A DNA stretch of 64,000 nt from JAFCUW01 sp049898325 (GCF_049898325.1 NZ_JAFCXL010000014.1:80201-144200), one strand, 5' to 3'. Counted from the stretch's first letter, positions 51,136 through 61,197 are shown. Program-made: numbers and translations. Notes: generated by a model from the letters alone, not told the origin.

Positions 51136-52944
51136 CTATTGCCGCGGCGGCAAGGCAAACACCGTCAGCACGCCGCCCAGGTTGGTGTACTTGGACAGCT
51201 CCTTGTAGCCGCCCACCGCGCCCAGGCCCTCGCTGGGCTTGTCGAGCCCGGCCGCCAGGCCGATCCCGGCCCAGCCGCCGATGCCCGACAGCACGCCGAT
51301 GTATTGCCGTCCCTTGTATTCCCAGGTGTTGACGTTGCCGATGATGCCCGACGGGGTCTTGAACTTCCACAGTTCCTTGCCGTTGTTGTCGACCGCCTTG
51401 ATGTAGCCTTCCAGGGTGCCGTAGAACACCACGTCGCCGGCGGTGGACAGGGCCCCGCTCCAGACGGAGAATTTTTCCGGCTTGGACCACACCACCTTGC
51501 CGGTGCCGGCATCCCAGGCGATGAAGTTGCCCATGCCGCCATGGCTGTTGGGCGCCGGGTACATCGACAGGGTCGAGCCCACGTACGGCTGGCCCGCCGT
51601 GTACTCGATCTGGAACGGCTCGTAATCCATGCAGACGTGATTGGTCGGCACGTAGAACAGGCCGGTTTTCGGCGAATAGCTGGCCGGCTGCTGGTCCTTG
51701 GTGCCCAGTGCCGACGGGCAGATGCCCTTGCTGTTGACGTCCGGACCGTTCTTGTCGGTGCTGTACTTGGCGTTGACGATGGGGCGGCCGCTCTTCATGT
51801 CGACGTGGCTGGCCCAGTTCACCACGGGATCGTATTTCTGCGCCACCAGCAGGGCGCCGCTGACACGGTCGAGGGTGTAGCCGAAGCCATTGCGGTCGAA
51901 GTGCACGAGCGCCTTGCGCATGGCGCCGTTGACCTTGATGTCGGCCAGGATCATCTCGTTGACGCCGTCGTAATCCCACTCGTCATGCGGGGTCATCTGG
52001 TAGGCCCACTTCGCTTCGCCCGTGTCGAGGTCGCGCGCGAAAATCGTCATCGACCACTTGTTGTCGCCCGGCCGCTGGCGCGGATTCCAGGTGCTGGGGT
52101 TGCCGGTGCCGTAGTACATCAGGTTGGTGGCGGGATCGTAGCTGTACCAGCCCCAGGTGGTGCCGCCGCCGATTTTCCACTGGTCGCCCTTCCAGGTCTT
52201 GAGCGAGGAATCCTTGCCGACGGGCGCCAGCTTGCCGTCGGTCCAGGTCATGGTGGTGGCCGGGTTGATCAGCATGTCCTGGTCGGGGCCCGTGCTGAAG
52301 GCTTTCCACACCTGTTTGCCCGTGTTGATGTCGAAGGCGGTGATGCGCCCGCGTACGCCGAACTCGCCGCCGCTGATGCCGGTGATGACCTTGTCCTTGA
52401 AGATGTGCGGCGTGTTGGTGGCCGTTTCGCCGATCTTTGGATTGCCCGTGACGACTTTCCAGATTTCCTTGCCCGTCTTCGCGTCCAGCGCCACCAGCGT
52501 GGTGTCGGCCTGCTGCAGGAAGACCTTGCCGTCTGAATAGGCCACGCCACGGCTGACGGTGTCGCAGCACATCACGGCGATGACCGAGGGATCCTGCTTC
52601 GGTTCATACTTCCACTTGATGCTCTGGTCTTCCAGGCTGAGGGCGTAGACCTGGTTGGGGAAGGGGCTGTGCACGTACATGGTGTCGCCGATCACCAAGG
52701 GGCCGCCTTCGTGACCGCGCAGCACGCCGGTGGAGAAGGTCCACGCCACCTGCAGATTCCTGGCGTTGTCCTTGTTGATTTGCTTGAGTTCGCTGTAGCG
52801 CTGGTTGGCCATGCCGCCCGCCTGCATGGCCCAGTTCTGCGGATTTTTTGTCAGCGCCTCGACGTCGGATGCGAGCGCCAGGCCAGGCAGGCACAACAGC
52901 AAGGCGCCCTGGCGCCAGTGCCTCAGAAATTTTCCTGTGAACAT
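51136..52944 (-). CDS. xoxF: PQQ-dependent lanthanide-type alcohol (methanol) dehydrogenase XoxF
   Basis: This 602-residue periplasmic quinoprotein oxidises methanol or other short alcohols. It has a signal peptide, eight-bladed propeller W-motifs, the adjacent cysteine pair VMCCDT (126-127) that forms the disulfide ring over PQQ, and DEWDYDGVNE with catalytic Asp324 and a second Asp326. The extra Asp two residues after the catalytic one is the mark of lanthanide-binding XoxF enzymes; calcium MxaF has Ala there. GAGGAGA precedes the ATG. It follows gfa and frmA, which remove formaldehyde, and precedes its cytochrome and XoxJ. Confidence 0.93.
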   Translation of the reverse strand: MFTGKFLRHWRQGALLLCLPGLALASDVEALTKNPQNWAMQAGGMANQRYSELKQINKDNARNLQVAWTFSTGVLRGHEGGPLVIGDTMYVHSPFPNQVYALSLEDQSIKWKYEPKQDPSVIAVMCCDTVSRGVAYSDGKVFLQQADTTLVALDAKTGKEIWKVVTGNPKIGETATNTPHIFKDKVITGISGGEFGVRGRITAFDINTGKQVWKAFSTGPDQDMLINPATTMTWTDGKLAPVGKDSSLKTWKGDQWKIGGGTTWGWYSYDPATNLMYYGTGNPSTWNPRQRPGDNKWSMTIFARDLDTGEAKWAYQMTPHDEWDYDGVNEMILADIKVNGAMRKALVHFDRNGFGYTLDRVSGALLVAQKYDPVVNWASHVDMKSGRPIVNAKYSTDKNGPDVNSKGICPSALGTKDQQPASYSPKTGLFYVPTNHVCMDYEPFQIEYTAGQPYVGSTLSMYPAPNSHGGMGNFIAWDAGTGKVVWSKPEKFSVWSGALSTAGDVVFYGTLEGYIKAVDNNGKELWKFKTPSGIIGNVNTWEYKGRQYIGVLSGIGGWAGIGLAAGLDKPSEGLGAVGGYKELSKYTNLGGVLTVFALPPRQ

Positions 52945-53028
52945 GATTTATCTCCTCTCTCGTTTTTATGGGGTGGCCATCGAGGGCCCCGCCGCGACGC
53001 AGCGGTGTTGCAGGTGAGCGCAGCGGCC

Positions 53029-53616
53029 TTACTTGAGCACGCCGGACAGCCGCGCCGCGTTGATCGCGATCGCGTCCATCAGCGGCGGCGACAGGCAGTC
53101 GTACGGCGGCAGGCCCAGGTCCATCAGGCGTGCGCGCACCGCACCCATGCGTTCCGGGTCGGCGCCCGATTCGATGATCGACGAGACGAAGGCGGCGAAC
53201 GTGGGCGGGGCCCAGCCGGTTTCGCGGGCGCGCTCCGTGTGGACGAAATCGAGCCCGTAGAAGGCGTGCTTGTCGTTGTCGATGCGGCCAACCATGTGCA
53301 CGCCGCACACCTTGCAGGCATGGCGGCGGATGGTGGCGGCCGGATTGACCACCTGCAGCTTGTCGGCGTTGGCCGTGATCTTGACCTTGTCGCGCCCGAT
53401 CACCGCCACCTGGGAAAACAGGGCGCCGGCCGGCTTCCAGCACTGGGTACAGCCGCACACGTGGTTGTGCGCGGTCTGGCCGGCCAGTTCGACGGTGACG
53501 GGGTCGGTGGCGCAGGCGCACACCAGGGTGCCGCCGGCAAAGTCCGCCGCCGCCGGCGCGATGCCGGTGTCGACGGCGGGATGAATGTCTACTTCGATGC
53601 TCACTGCGGTTTCCAT
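53029..53616 (-). CDS. gfa: S-(hydroxymethyl)glutathione synthase (glutathione-dependent formaldehyde-activating enzyme)
   Basis: This 195-residue zinc enzyme speeds the joining of formaldehyde and glutathione. The zinc-binding cysteines appear as LVCACATD, HVCGCTQCWKPAGALF and HACKVCGVHM, the pattern of the Gfa family. It lies between frmA and xoxF in one operon and feeds the next enzyme with its substrate. ATG 53616 gives normal length; the frame stays open upstream only as antisense to frmA. Confidence 0.92.
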   Translation of the reverse strand: METAVSIEVDIHPAVDTGIAPAAADFAGGTLVCACATDPVTVELAGQTAHNHVCGCTQCWKPAGALFSQVAVIGRDKVKITANADKLQVVNPAATIRRHACKVCGVHMVGRIDNDKHAFYGLDFVHTERARETGWAPPTFAAFVSSIIESGADPERMGAVRARLMDLGLPPYDCLSPPLMDAIAINAARLSGVLK

Positions 53617-53714
53617 GGTGGGTCCCTGTGGGTGGTTGGTCGGAGGGTGCAAGCGCGACTGCGTGAAAGAAAAAATGATCGGGGGGAAGGGCCAGGCGGG
53701 GCGCGCGGCGCCCA

Positions 53715-54821
<1,107 letters not shown>

Positions 54822-55186
54822 GAATCGGTTCTCCAGTCGGCAGTGACCATTCCGGGGTGGAAGGCGGCTGTGGGGCTGTGGGCGGCCTCTTGTGAACCTT
54901 ATGAGCAAGACACATGCCCGCCCGCTTGCGGGCACGCTTGCCGGGCGCGCCAGGCCATGCGGCGTGACCGGCCGCTGCGCTCGCGCCTGAAAATCGGAGC
55001 ATTCGACGGCAAAACTGTTCAACTTATGGAGCAGTGGGACGCGGCCGCCGCTGCGGCACGTCGAAACCGCCGCCGTGCGGCGTTACAATGGGGGATCATC
55101 GCCGGACATCGCCCTGATGCCGCCGCCCTCCCGGCCTTCACGAGCTGCCGGCTGATCCCCTTGCCCTGCCACCGAAAGGAGCACCG
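54822..55186. other. Control region between frmA and a divergent binding-protein gene
   Basis: These 365 bases hold the sigma-54-type promoter for frmA (54905-54919) and a GC-rich stretch with short inverted repeats near 54917-54945. No promoter for the divergent gene at 55187 stands out, and no small gene was found. Confidence 0.5.
54905..54919 (-). promoter_or_regulatory. Sigma-54-type promoter of the frmA-gfa-xoxF operon
   Basis: On the minus strand GGGCATGTGTCTTGC has GG and GC separated by exactly 10 bases, as required at -24 and -12. Match to TGGCACG-N4-TTGC is good apart from the first T and one C. Predicted start of transcription is near 54893, with a leader of about 72 bases. The same GGCATG-N4-TTGC core occurs at 57731-57746 and 63286-63300. 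Confidence 0.65.
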
Positions 55187-55951
55187 ATGTCATCGAACCG
55201 ACTGCCTGCGCTTGTCTCACCGTCGCTTTGCGCCGCGCTGGCCCCCACCGGGGTGCTGCGCGCCGCCATCAACCTGGGCAATCCCATCCTGGCCCACCGC
55301 GCCGACGATGGTGCTGGTGCTGGTGGTGCTGGCGGCGTGTCCGTCGATCTGGCCGGCGCGCTCGCGCGCGTGCTCGGCGTGCCGCTGGCGCTGGTGGTGT
55401 TCGACACCGCCGCGCAATCGGTCGAAGCGGTGGTCACGGAGCAGGCCGACTTCGGCTTTTTCGCCATCGATCCGCTGCGCGGCCAGCAGATCGCCTTCAC
55501 GGCGCCGTATGTCCTGATTGAGGGCTACTACCTGGTCCGCGACGATGCGCCCATCGTCGCCAACGGGCAGGTCGATGTCGCCGGCGTGCAGGTGGTGGTG
55601 GGCAAGGGCAGTGCCTATGATTTGTATCTGACGCGCACCCTGCAACAGGCGCAATTGCTGCGTGCCGCCAGCTCACAGACGGTCGTCGATACCTTTTTGG
55701 CCAGCGGCGCGCAGGTGGCGGCCGGCGTCAGGCAGCAACTCGAAAGCGATGCCGCCAGGGTCGGCGGCGTGCGCCTGCTCGATCAGCGCTTCATGGTCAT
55801 CGAGCAGGCGCTGGGTCTGCCGAAAAGCCGCGGCGCCGAGGCCGCCGCGTTCCTGGCCCGGTTCGTCGAGGACGCCAAGGCCAGCGCCCTGGTGGCGGCG
55901 GCGCTCGAGCGCCACCACATCAAGGGTGCATCGGTGGCGCCGGCCGCCTGA
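55187..55951 (+). CDS. Substrate-binding-domain protein without signal peptide
   Basis: This 254-residue protein has the type-3 amino-acid-binding fold: LAPTGVLRAAINLGNPILA at the start, ADFGFFAIDPLRGQQIAFTAPYVLIEGYYLV in the middle and VVVGKGSAYDLYLTRTL at the second lobe. It lacks an export signal, so it would be cytoplasmic unless the start is misread. A short glycine/alanine run (GAGAGGAGG) near residue 43 is an in-frame expansion. An AAGGAG site precedes the ATG. No transporter genes are adjacent; a soluble sensor or enzyme-like role is possible. Confidence 0.75.
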   Translation: MSSNRLPALVSPSLCAALAPTGVLRAAINLGNPILAHRADDGAGAGGAGGVSVDLAGALARVLGVPLALVVFDTAAQSVEAVVTEQADFGFFAIDPLRGQQIAFTAPYVLIEGYYLVRDDAPIVANGQVDVAGVQVVVGKGSAYDLYLTRTLQQAQLLRAASSQTVVDTFLASGAQVAAGVRQQLESDAARVGGVRLLDQRFMVIEQALGLPKSRGAEAAAFLARFVEDAKASALVAAALERHHIKGASVAPAA

Positions 55952-55954
55952 GCC

Positions 55955-56560
55955 TCACGCCGCCGCGCTGACGCCGGCGGCGATCAGATCGTCGAGGACG
56001 GCCGCGCGTGCGCCGCCGTCGACCATCCGTGCCATCGCGCGCGCGCCATCGCCCGCCTGCACGTCGACGGCGCGGATGGCATCCGTCAGCAACACCACCT
56101 CGAAGCCCAGCTTCAAGGCGTCGAGCACGGTCTGCAACACGCAGTAATCGGTGGCCAGGCCGCCGACAAACACCCGCCGCACACCCTGCTCGTGCAAGGT
56201 CTCGCCCAGCGCCGTGCCTTCGAAGCCGGAATACGCATCGCGATCGACACCGGTCGCTTTCGACACCACGCTGGCGCCGCCCAGGCGCAGGGCGTCGGCA
56301 AAGGCGGCGCCGTGGCTGCCGGCGATGCAGTGCGGGTGCCAGATGCCGCCCTGGGGCTGAAACGAACAGTGGCGCTCGGGATGCCAGTCGCGGGTGGCGA
56401 CGACGGGCAAGGCGGCGGCCTCGAATACCCCGATGAGCGCGTTGAGGACGGGGATGACGGCGTCGCCATCAGTGACCGCCAGCGCGCCGCCCGGCAGGAA
56501 GTCGTACTGCAGGTCGACGATGATGAGGGCGTCGCCGTGACGCGGTTGAAGTGATTGCAT
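55955..56560 (-). CDS. pncA: Nicotinamidase
   Basis: This 201-residue cysteine hydrolase converts nicotinamide to nicotinate for NAD recycling. The catalytic triad is visible as Asp16 (VDLQYDF), Lys101 (VSKATGVD) and Cys140 (GLATDYCV), and the metal site as RDWHPERHCSF (Asp58, His60, His64). ATG 56560 gives the usual length. It ends four bases from the stop of the converging binding-protein gene. A palindromic repeat element lies just upstream at 56704-56867. Confidence 0.92.
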   Translation of the reverse strand: MQSLQPRHGDALIIVDLQYDFLPGGALAVTDGDAVIPVLNALIGVFEAAALPVVATRDWHPERHCSFQPQGGIWHPHCIAGSHGAAFADALRLGGASVVSKATGVDRDAYSGFEGTALGETLHEQGVRRVFVGGLATDYCVLQTVLDALKLGFEVVLLTDAIRAVDVQAGDGARAMARMVDGGARAAVLDDLIAAGVSAAA

Positions 56561-56703
56561 GCTTGCTCCAGGTTGGCCAGGGTGTCGACGGTGTTCACGA
56601 CGGCAACGCCGCCGCTTTTTCAGCGATGATATAACACCGGCGAGGCCGTGCCGGCATTGCGCTGGCGCAGACGATTGCGCCCCTGGCTGCCGCTTGCGGG
56701 CCT

Positions 56704-56867
56704 GGCAGCCTGTCGGACTTAGGATCGTCATCTGCAAAAATACCTGGGACGGGCCATATTTCGCCGCTTTCTCGGTCAATAGCTCGCTATTGACACTGCG
56801 AAATCGTCAAAATCTGTCCTCGCCCAGCTATTTTTTCGCTATGACTCCCTAAGCCCGACAGGCTGCT
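56704..56867. repeat. MITE-like palindromic element, 164 bp
   Basis: The ends are 20-base imperfect inverted repeats: GGCAGCCTGTCGGACTTAGG (56704-56723) and the complement of AGCAGCCTGTCGGGCTTAGG (56848-56867), differing at two or three positions. The interior is AT-rich compared with its surroundings and contains a small hairpin CAATAGC-TC-GCTATTG. No coding frame is present. Its right end reaches the stop codon of the ankyrin gene (56866-56868), so the element supplies or abuts that stop. Together with the rest of 56561-56865 it fills the gap between pncA and the ankyrin gene. Confidence 0.7.
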
Positions 56868-57420
56868 AGGCCAGCGCTTCCAGCGCCGCCAGCGTGTCTT
56901 TCGCCCCCATCGTGGCGGCCAGGCTGCGCGCCGTCATGCCGCGGCTGTCGACCGCCTCGACCGTGGCGCCGTGCCCGATCAGCAGGCGCAACACGTCGAC
57001 CCGGTTGAACATGGCCGCCATCATCAAGGGCGTCTTGCCGTCCGGGCTGTTGCCATCGACGGCGGCGCCGTGCGCGAGCAGCAGGGCGGCGATGTCGAAC
57101 AAGCCTTTGTAGGCGACGCCCGCGAGCGGCGTCTGGCCCTGGTCGTTGGCGACATTGCTGTCGGCGCCGGCCTGCAACAGCACGCGCACGGTGTCGAGGC
57201 GGCCATGGTAGCTGGCCAGCATGATCAGGCTGTCGCCTTTTTCGTTGCGAAAGTTGACTGGCATGCCCTTGTCGATCAGGCCGGCCAGGCGCTCGCTGTC
57301 GCCTTCGCGCACCAGTTGGAACACCTGGCGCAGGAAGTCGAGCGTGTCGGCGTCCATTGGCGAGGCCAGGGGGGCTGCGGGCGGCGCAATCGGAGGGTGC
57401 TGATGGTCGGTAGCAGACAT
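56866..57420 (-). CDS. Ankyrin-repeat protein
   Basis: This 184-residue protein has four to five ankyrin repeats (about residues 28-180), with typical GDSLIMLASYHGRLDTVRVLLQAGAD, GQTPLAGVAYKGLFDIAALLLAHGAAV and GKTPLMMAAMFNRVDVLRLLIGHGA units. There is no signal peptide or membrane helix, so it is probably a cytoplasmic interaction module. The partner is unknown. ATG 57420 has GAGGAA upstream. The stop lies within the right end of the palindromic element. Confidence 0.85.
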   Translation of the reverse strand: MSATDHQHPPIAPPAAPLASPMDADTLDFLRQVFQLVREGDSERLAGLIDKGMPVNFRNEKGDSLIMLASYHGRLDTVRVLLQAGADSNVANDQGQTPLAGVAYKGLFDIAALLLAHGAAVDGNSPDGKTPLMMAAMFNRVDVLRLLIGHGATVEAVDSRGMTARSLAATMGAKDTLAALEALA

Positions 57421-57571
57421 GGTTCCTCGTTCGTGGTCGGATGGTTCGCCCAAGGTAGGGCCTGCACCGGGCGCCGTCGGTGCGCGCGCGCACCCTGCAC
57501 GGCGGCGCCGCCGTGCGCCGAAGTTGTGCGTTGCAACAAATTGCGCTCGCTCAGTACGCCTGGCGATTTGA

Positions 57572-57601
57572 TTTGGTGCAAGTTGATATTTTTTGGTGCA
57601 A
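57572..57601 (+). promoter_or_regulatory. Two direct TTTGGTGCAA repeats (possible NtrC half-sites)
   Basis: TTTGGTGCAA at 57572-57581 recurs at 57592-57601, exactly 20 bases (two helical turns) apart. GGTGCA is the half-site of the NtrC consensus TGCACC-N5-GGTGCA. They lie about 170 bases before the predicted start of transcription, a usual distance for a sigma-54 enhancer. Confidence 0.45.
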
Positions 57602-57730
57602 ATTTGACAGCAGTTGGTCCCATGCTGCCGAACCGCACCCCGTGCGCCGCCGCTCACACGGCCCCCATGGTGCCCGCTGTCCCTCTGTGATGACGTGTGC
57701 CCCGGCGGGTGCAGGCCTGGCCGCCCGGCC

Positions 57731-57746
57731 TTGGCATGGTTATTGC
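57731..57746 (+). promoter_or_regulatory. Sigma-54-type promoter of ridA and the TonB receptor gene
   Basis: TTGGCATGGTTATTGC matches TGGCACG-N4-TTGC with one mismatch and has GG and GC separated by 10 bases. Transcription should start near 57758, 83 bases before the ridA start codon. Confidence 0.7.
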
Positions 57747-57840
57747 GTAATGTAATTGCCTGTGTCGTAAATCGGTGCAGTGCAGCGAGGTTTCCGCTTT
57801 CGAGGCGGTGCCGTTCAAGCTCGATTATAAGGAAAGCCCC

Positions 57841-58392
57841 ATGCGCATTGCCGTTCTACAGAAAAAGTTCGTCACAGCAGCCCTCATCACCGCCCTGGCC
57901 GCACTGGCAGTTGCGCCGGCGCATGCCGAAGAGATCAAGCGCACCGGCATCCCCAATTCGACCTTCCCCATTTCGCTCACCGTCAGCGTGCCGGCCAGCA
58001 GCCGCCTGGTGTTTGTCAGCGGCACCCTGGCCGACGTGGCCGATCCGGCCGCCCCCAAGGGCTCGATCGAGTCCTACGGCAATACCCAGACCCAGACCGC
58101 CTCGATCCTCACCAAGATCGACAAGCTGCTCGCCGCCGAGGGCCTCAGCCTGGCCGACGTGGTCAAGGCCAACGTCTTCCTGGTGGGCGATCCCAAGCTC
58201 GACGGCAAGATGGATTTCGCCGGCCTGAACGCCGCCTACGGCCAGTTTTTTGGCAGCAGCGCGCAGCCGAACAAGGCCGTGCGCACGGCCCTGCAGGTGG
58301 CCGCCTTGCCGATGCCGGGCGGGCTGATTGAAATCGAAGTCATCGCCGCCAAGGTCGTCACGCCGCCGGCCGCGCCCGCACGCAAAAAATAA
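57841..58392 (+). CDS. Exported RidA-family protein
   Basis: This 183-residue protein is a RidA/YjgF-type domain with a signal peptide (TAALITALAALAVAPAHA, cut before EEIKRTG). RidA enzymes hydrolyse reactive enamines and imines made by amino-acid and amine enzymes. The active-site arginine and strand are seen as VRTALQVAALPMPGGLIEIEVIA near the C terminus, and the LVFVSGTLAD and ADVVKANVFL segments are typical. Export is unusual for the family and places it in the periplasm. It is followed by a TonB receptor gene 138 bases on. ATG 57841 has AAGGAAA before it. Confidence 0.8.
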   Translation: MRIAVLQKKFVTAALITALAALAVAPAHAEEIKRTGIPNSTFPISLTVSVPASSRLVFVSGTLADVADPAAPKGSIESYGNTQTQTASILTKIDKLLAAEGLSLADVVKANVFLVGDPKLDGKMDFAGLNAAYGQFFGSSAQPNKAVRTALQVAALPMPGGLIEIEVIAAKVVTPPAAPARKK

Positions 58393-58530
58393 GGTCAGCA
58401 CCAGGTCGCCGCGCCCGTCCGGCCGGCCACCGCAGAAGGTGAATCACCATGCCACGTCAAGGTCCCCACTCGGAGGGGAGGGACCCGTGCAGCCAAAATT
58501 TTAATGATGTCCATGACCAGGAGCTCCACC

Positions 58531-60999
58531 ATGTCGCAAGCGAATCCTCGCCGCACCGCCGTCTCGCTGGCCGTTGCCAGTGCCTTTGCCATCATGCTGC
58601 ACGCGGCGCCCGCCGCCGCCCAGCAACTGGCGCTGGCCTCGCCGGCTGCCGTCAATCCCGACGTCAAAGTCGAAGCCGTCATCGTCACCGGCACCCGTGT
58701 CGGCGGCCTCAAAGCCATCGACAGCGCCTCTCCCATCCAGGTGCTCGATTCGACCTCGCTCGAACGCACCGGCCAGCCCGACCTGATCCAGGCGATGGCG
58801 CAAAATCTGCCCTCGTTCACGGCCCAGGCCTTCGGTGGCGACGCGGCCAACCTGACGCTGTCGGCGCGCCTGCGCGGGCTGTCGCCGAACGACACGCTGG
58901 TGCTGGTGAACGGCAAGCGCCGTCACACCACCGCCAACCTGGCCGTGCTGGGCGGGCCTTACCAGGGTGGCGCTGCAGCCGACCTGAACTTCATTCCCGT
59001 GGCGGCGATCGATCACATCGAAGTGCTGCAGGATGGCGCGGCCGCCCAGTACGGCACCGACGCCATCGCCGGCGTGGTCAACATCATTCTCAAGAAAGAC
59101 ACCGCCGGCAGCACCCTGACCGCCACCGGTGGCCAGTATTTCGACAAGGGCGGCCGCACCGGCGACGTCTCGTTCAACACGGGCTTTGCGCCCACCGAAA
59201 AAAGTTTCATCAATTTTTCCGCAGAGCGTAAATTTCATGGCGCCAGCGACCGCGGCGGCATCGACCCGCGCGTCATCGATCCGACCATCGTGGCCGCTTA
59301 CCCGATCCTCAAGACGGTGCCCGGCTACCCTTACGTCAACAAGATTTCCGGCGACGCCGCGTACCACCTGACCATCGCCTCGGTCAATGCCGGCATCGAC
59401 GTGAGTCCGGATACCGAGCTCTACAGCGTAGTGACCTACGGCCGCAAGGACGCCAAGGCCTACGAAAACTACCGCATGCCGAGTCGCCTGCCAAAACTGT
59501 TCCCGCTGGGTTTTTCGCCCAGCGAAGCGATCAAGGAAAACGATTACCAGTTCACCGCTGGCATGAAGAGCAAGCTGGGCGACTGGAACGTCGACTTGTC
59601 GACCACCTACGGCAAGGACGATGTGGCCGTCGGCGTGCTGGGCAGCGCCAACGTGTCGCTCTACAACGACACCGGTTCGACCCCCACCAATTTCCACGCG
59701 GGTGACTTCATCGCCACCCAGTGGACCACCAACTTCGATATTGGCCGCGGCTTCAATGTGGGCTGGACCGATCCGCTCAACGTCGCTTTCGGCTTCGAGC
59801 ACCGTCGCGACACCTATGAAATCGGCGCCGGCGACGCCGCCTCGCGTTACAAGGAAGGCTCGCAGTCGTATCCGGGCTTCCTGCTGACCGATGCTGGCAA
59901 ACACAACCGCCACAACAACGCCATCTATGTCGACGTGGCCGGTTCGCCCGTGGCCAATCTGAAGCTCGACGCCGCCGCCCGCTACGAGAAGTTTTCCGAC
60001 TTCGGCAGCGCCCGCGTCGGCAAGCTGACCGGCCGCTACGACTTCAGCCCGGCAGTGGCGGTGCGCAGCACCATCAGCAATGGTTTCCGCGCGCCCACCA
60101 TGGCCGAGCAATACTATTCGGCCACCAACGTCTCGCCCACCTCGGCGTTCGTGCAGCTGGCGCCGAATTCGGCGGGTGCCGCGCTGGTGGGCGTGAATGG
60201 CTTGAAACCTGAAAAATCGCGCAACTACAGCGTCGGCATGGTGCTCCATCCGGCACCGACCGTGTCGCTCACGCTCGATGCCTACCAGATCAGCATCAGC
60301 GACCGCATCGTCGGCAGCGGCGCCGTCTACGGTTCGGGCGGTTCGGTCAATTCGCCGGCCGTGGTGGCCGCCATCCGCGCCAATGGCAATGTGCTCGATC
60401 CGACCGTCACCCAGACTGGCATCAATATTTTCTCGAATGCCGTCGACACCCGCACGCGCGGCCTCGAAGCGGTCCTGACGACCAACAGCAAGTACGGCGA
60501 CATGGGCCGCATCGACTGGTCGGCGGCGGCCAGCTACAACACCACCACCGTTACCAACATCAACCAGGCGCCAACCCAGTTGCGGCCGCAGTCGCTGCTG
60601 GACCAGGCCGCCATTTCGGACCTGGAAACGGCCTCGCCGAAGTTCCGCCTGAACCTGGGCGCCTTGTGGAAGATGGGCATCTGGTCGGTTAACCTGCGCG
60701 AATCGATCTATGGTTCGTCGTCGGAATACGGCACCGAAGATGGCGGCGACTACTTCAAGACCAAGATCACCCCGAAATACATCACCGATCTTGAAGTGAG
60801 CGCGCGCGTGAGCAAATCGTTGACCCTGTCGGTGGGCGCCAACAATCTGTTCAACAAGTACCCGAACAATGTCAGCGCGCAATTGCTGGCGGCGCAACGG
60901 GCGGCGCTGGACAATGCGGCAGTGACGGTCTACCCGAGCTTCTCGCCGATCGGCATCAACGGCGGCTATTACTATGCGCGGGCAAGCTACAGTTTTTAA
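58531..60999 (+). CDS. TonB-dependent outer-membrane receptor
   Basis: This 822-residue protein has a signal peptide ending APAAA, a TonB-box-like start (KVEAVIVTGTRVGG), a plug domain (about 55-170, with TLVLVNGKRRH and IEVLQDGAAAQYGTDAIAGVVNII) and a beta-barrel ending in ARASYSF with the terminal Phe. It takes up a scarce large substrate through the outer membrane. The ligand is unknown: an iron or lanthanide chelate, or an organic substrate for the nearby oxidases, are options. ATG 58531 follows AGGAGCTCC; an ATG nine codons earlier is possible. Probably co-transcribed with ridA; terminators lie at 61021-61079. Confidence 0.88.
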   Translation: MSQANPRRTAVSLAVASAFAIMLHAAPAAAQQLALASPAAVNPDVKVEAVIVTGTRVGGLKAIDSASPIQVLDSTSLERTGQPDLIQAMAQNLPSFTAQAFGGDAANLTLSARLRGLSPNDTLVLVNGKRRHTTANLAVLGGPYQGGAAADLNFIPVAAIDHIEVLQDGAAAQYGTDAIAGVVNIILKKDTAGSTLTATGGQYFDKGGRTGDVSFNTGFAPTEKSFINFSAERKFHGASDRGGIDPRVIDPTIVAAYPILKTVPGYPYVNKISGDAAYHLTIASVNAGIDVSPDTELYSVVTYGRKDAKAYENYRMPSRLPKLFPLGFSPSEAIKENDYQFTAGMKSKLGDWNVDLSTTYGKDDVAVGVLGSANVSLYNDTGSTPTNFHAGDFIATQWTTNFDIGRGFNVGWTDPLNVAFGFEHRRDTYEIGAGDAASRYKEGSQSYPGFLLTDAGKHNRHNNAIYVDVAGSPVANLKLDAAARYEKFSDFGSARVGKLTGRYDFSPAVAVRSTISNGFRAPTMAEQYYSATNVSPTSAFVQLAPNSAGAALVGVNGLKPEKSRNYSVGMVLHPAPTVSLTLDAYQISISDRIVGSGAVYGSGGSVNSPAVVAAIRANGNVLDPTVTQTGINIFSNAVDTRTRGLEAVLTTNSKYGDMGRIDWSAAASYNTTTVTNINQAPTQLRPQSLLDQAAISDLETASPKFRLNLGALWKMGIWSVNLRESIYGSSSEYGTEDGGDYFKTKITPKYITDLEVSARVSKSLTLSVGANNLFNKYPNNVSAQLLAAQRAALDNAAVTVYPSFSPIGINGGYYYARASYSF

Positions 61000-61020
61000 G
61001 GCGGGCAAGCAGCAGTGAAA

Positions 61021-61036
61021 CCCCGCTGTTGCGGGG
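61021..61036. terminator. Short GC hairpin after the TonB receptor gene
   Basis: CCCCGC-TGTT-GCGGGG is a perfect 6-bp stem 21 bases after the stop codon. It lacks a T-run and probably works together with the stronger terminator 11 bases on. Confidence 0.5.
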
Positions 61037-61047
61037 CTTGCTTGCAT

Positions 61048-61079
61048 AAAAAATCCTCGATGCTGTCGAGGATTTTTTT
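61048..61079. terminator. Bidirectional intrinsic terminator between converging operons
   Basis: AATCCTCGA-TGCTG-TCGAGGATT is a perfect 9-bp stem flanked by A residues on the left and seven T residues on the right. It ends the plus-strand ridA-receptor transcript and can also serve the minus-strand FAD enzyme-cytochrome transcript. Confidence 0.88.
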
Positions 61080-61197
61080 CGTTTGCGCTGGCCCGATTCA
61101 CGCAGGCCAGCGCGGCACGTCAACTAAAGCGGCACGTAAACTGAAAAAGCCCTGGCATCGCCAAGGCTTCGTCTGGTTCAGGCCCTGGTCTGCAAGC

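Larger units (their letters stand above)
57421..57840. other. Divergent control region of the ankyrin and ridA genes
   Basis: These 420 bases carry two direct TTTGGTGCAA repeats (57572-57601), a sigma-54-type promoter (57731-57746) and the ridA ribosome-binding site (AAGGAAA). I see no promoter for the ankyrin gene that stands out and no small gene. Confidence 0.5.

Noticed and set aside
54929..54943. Second sigma-54-like match GGCACG...TTGC on the plus strand before the binding-protein gene
   Set aside because: The GG and GC pairs are fewer than 10 bases apart, which sigma-54 does not tolerate.
58501..61101. 866-codon open frame opposite the TonB receptor gene
   Set aside because: The plus strand has a full signal peptide, plug and barrel. 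The minus frame is rich in Gly, Val and His without motifs.
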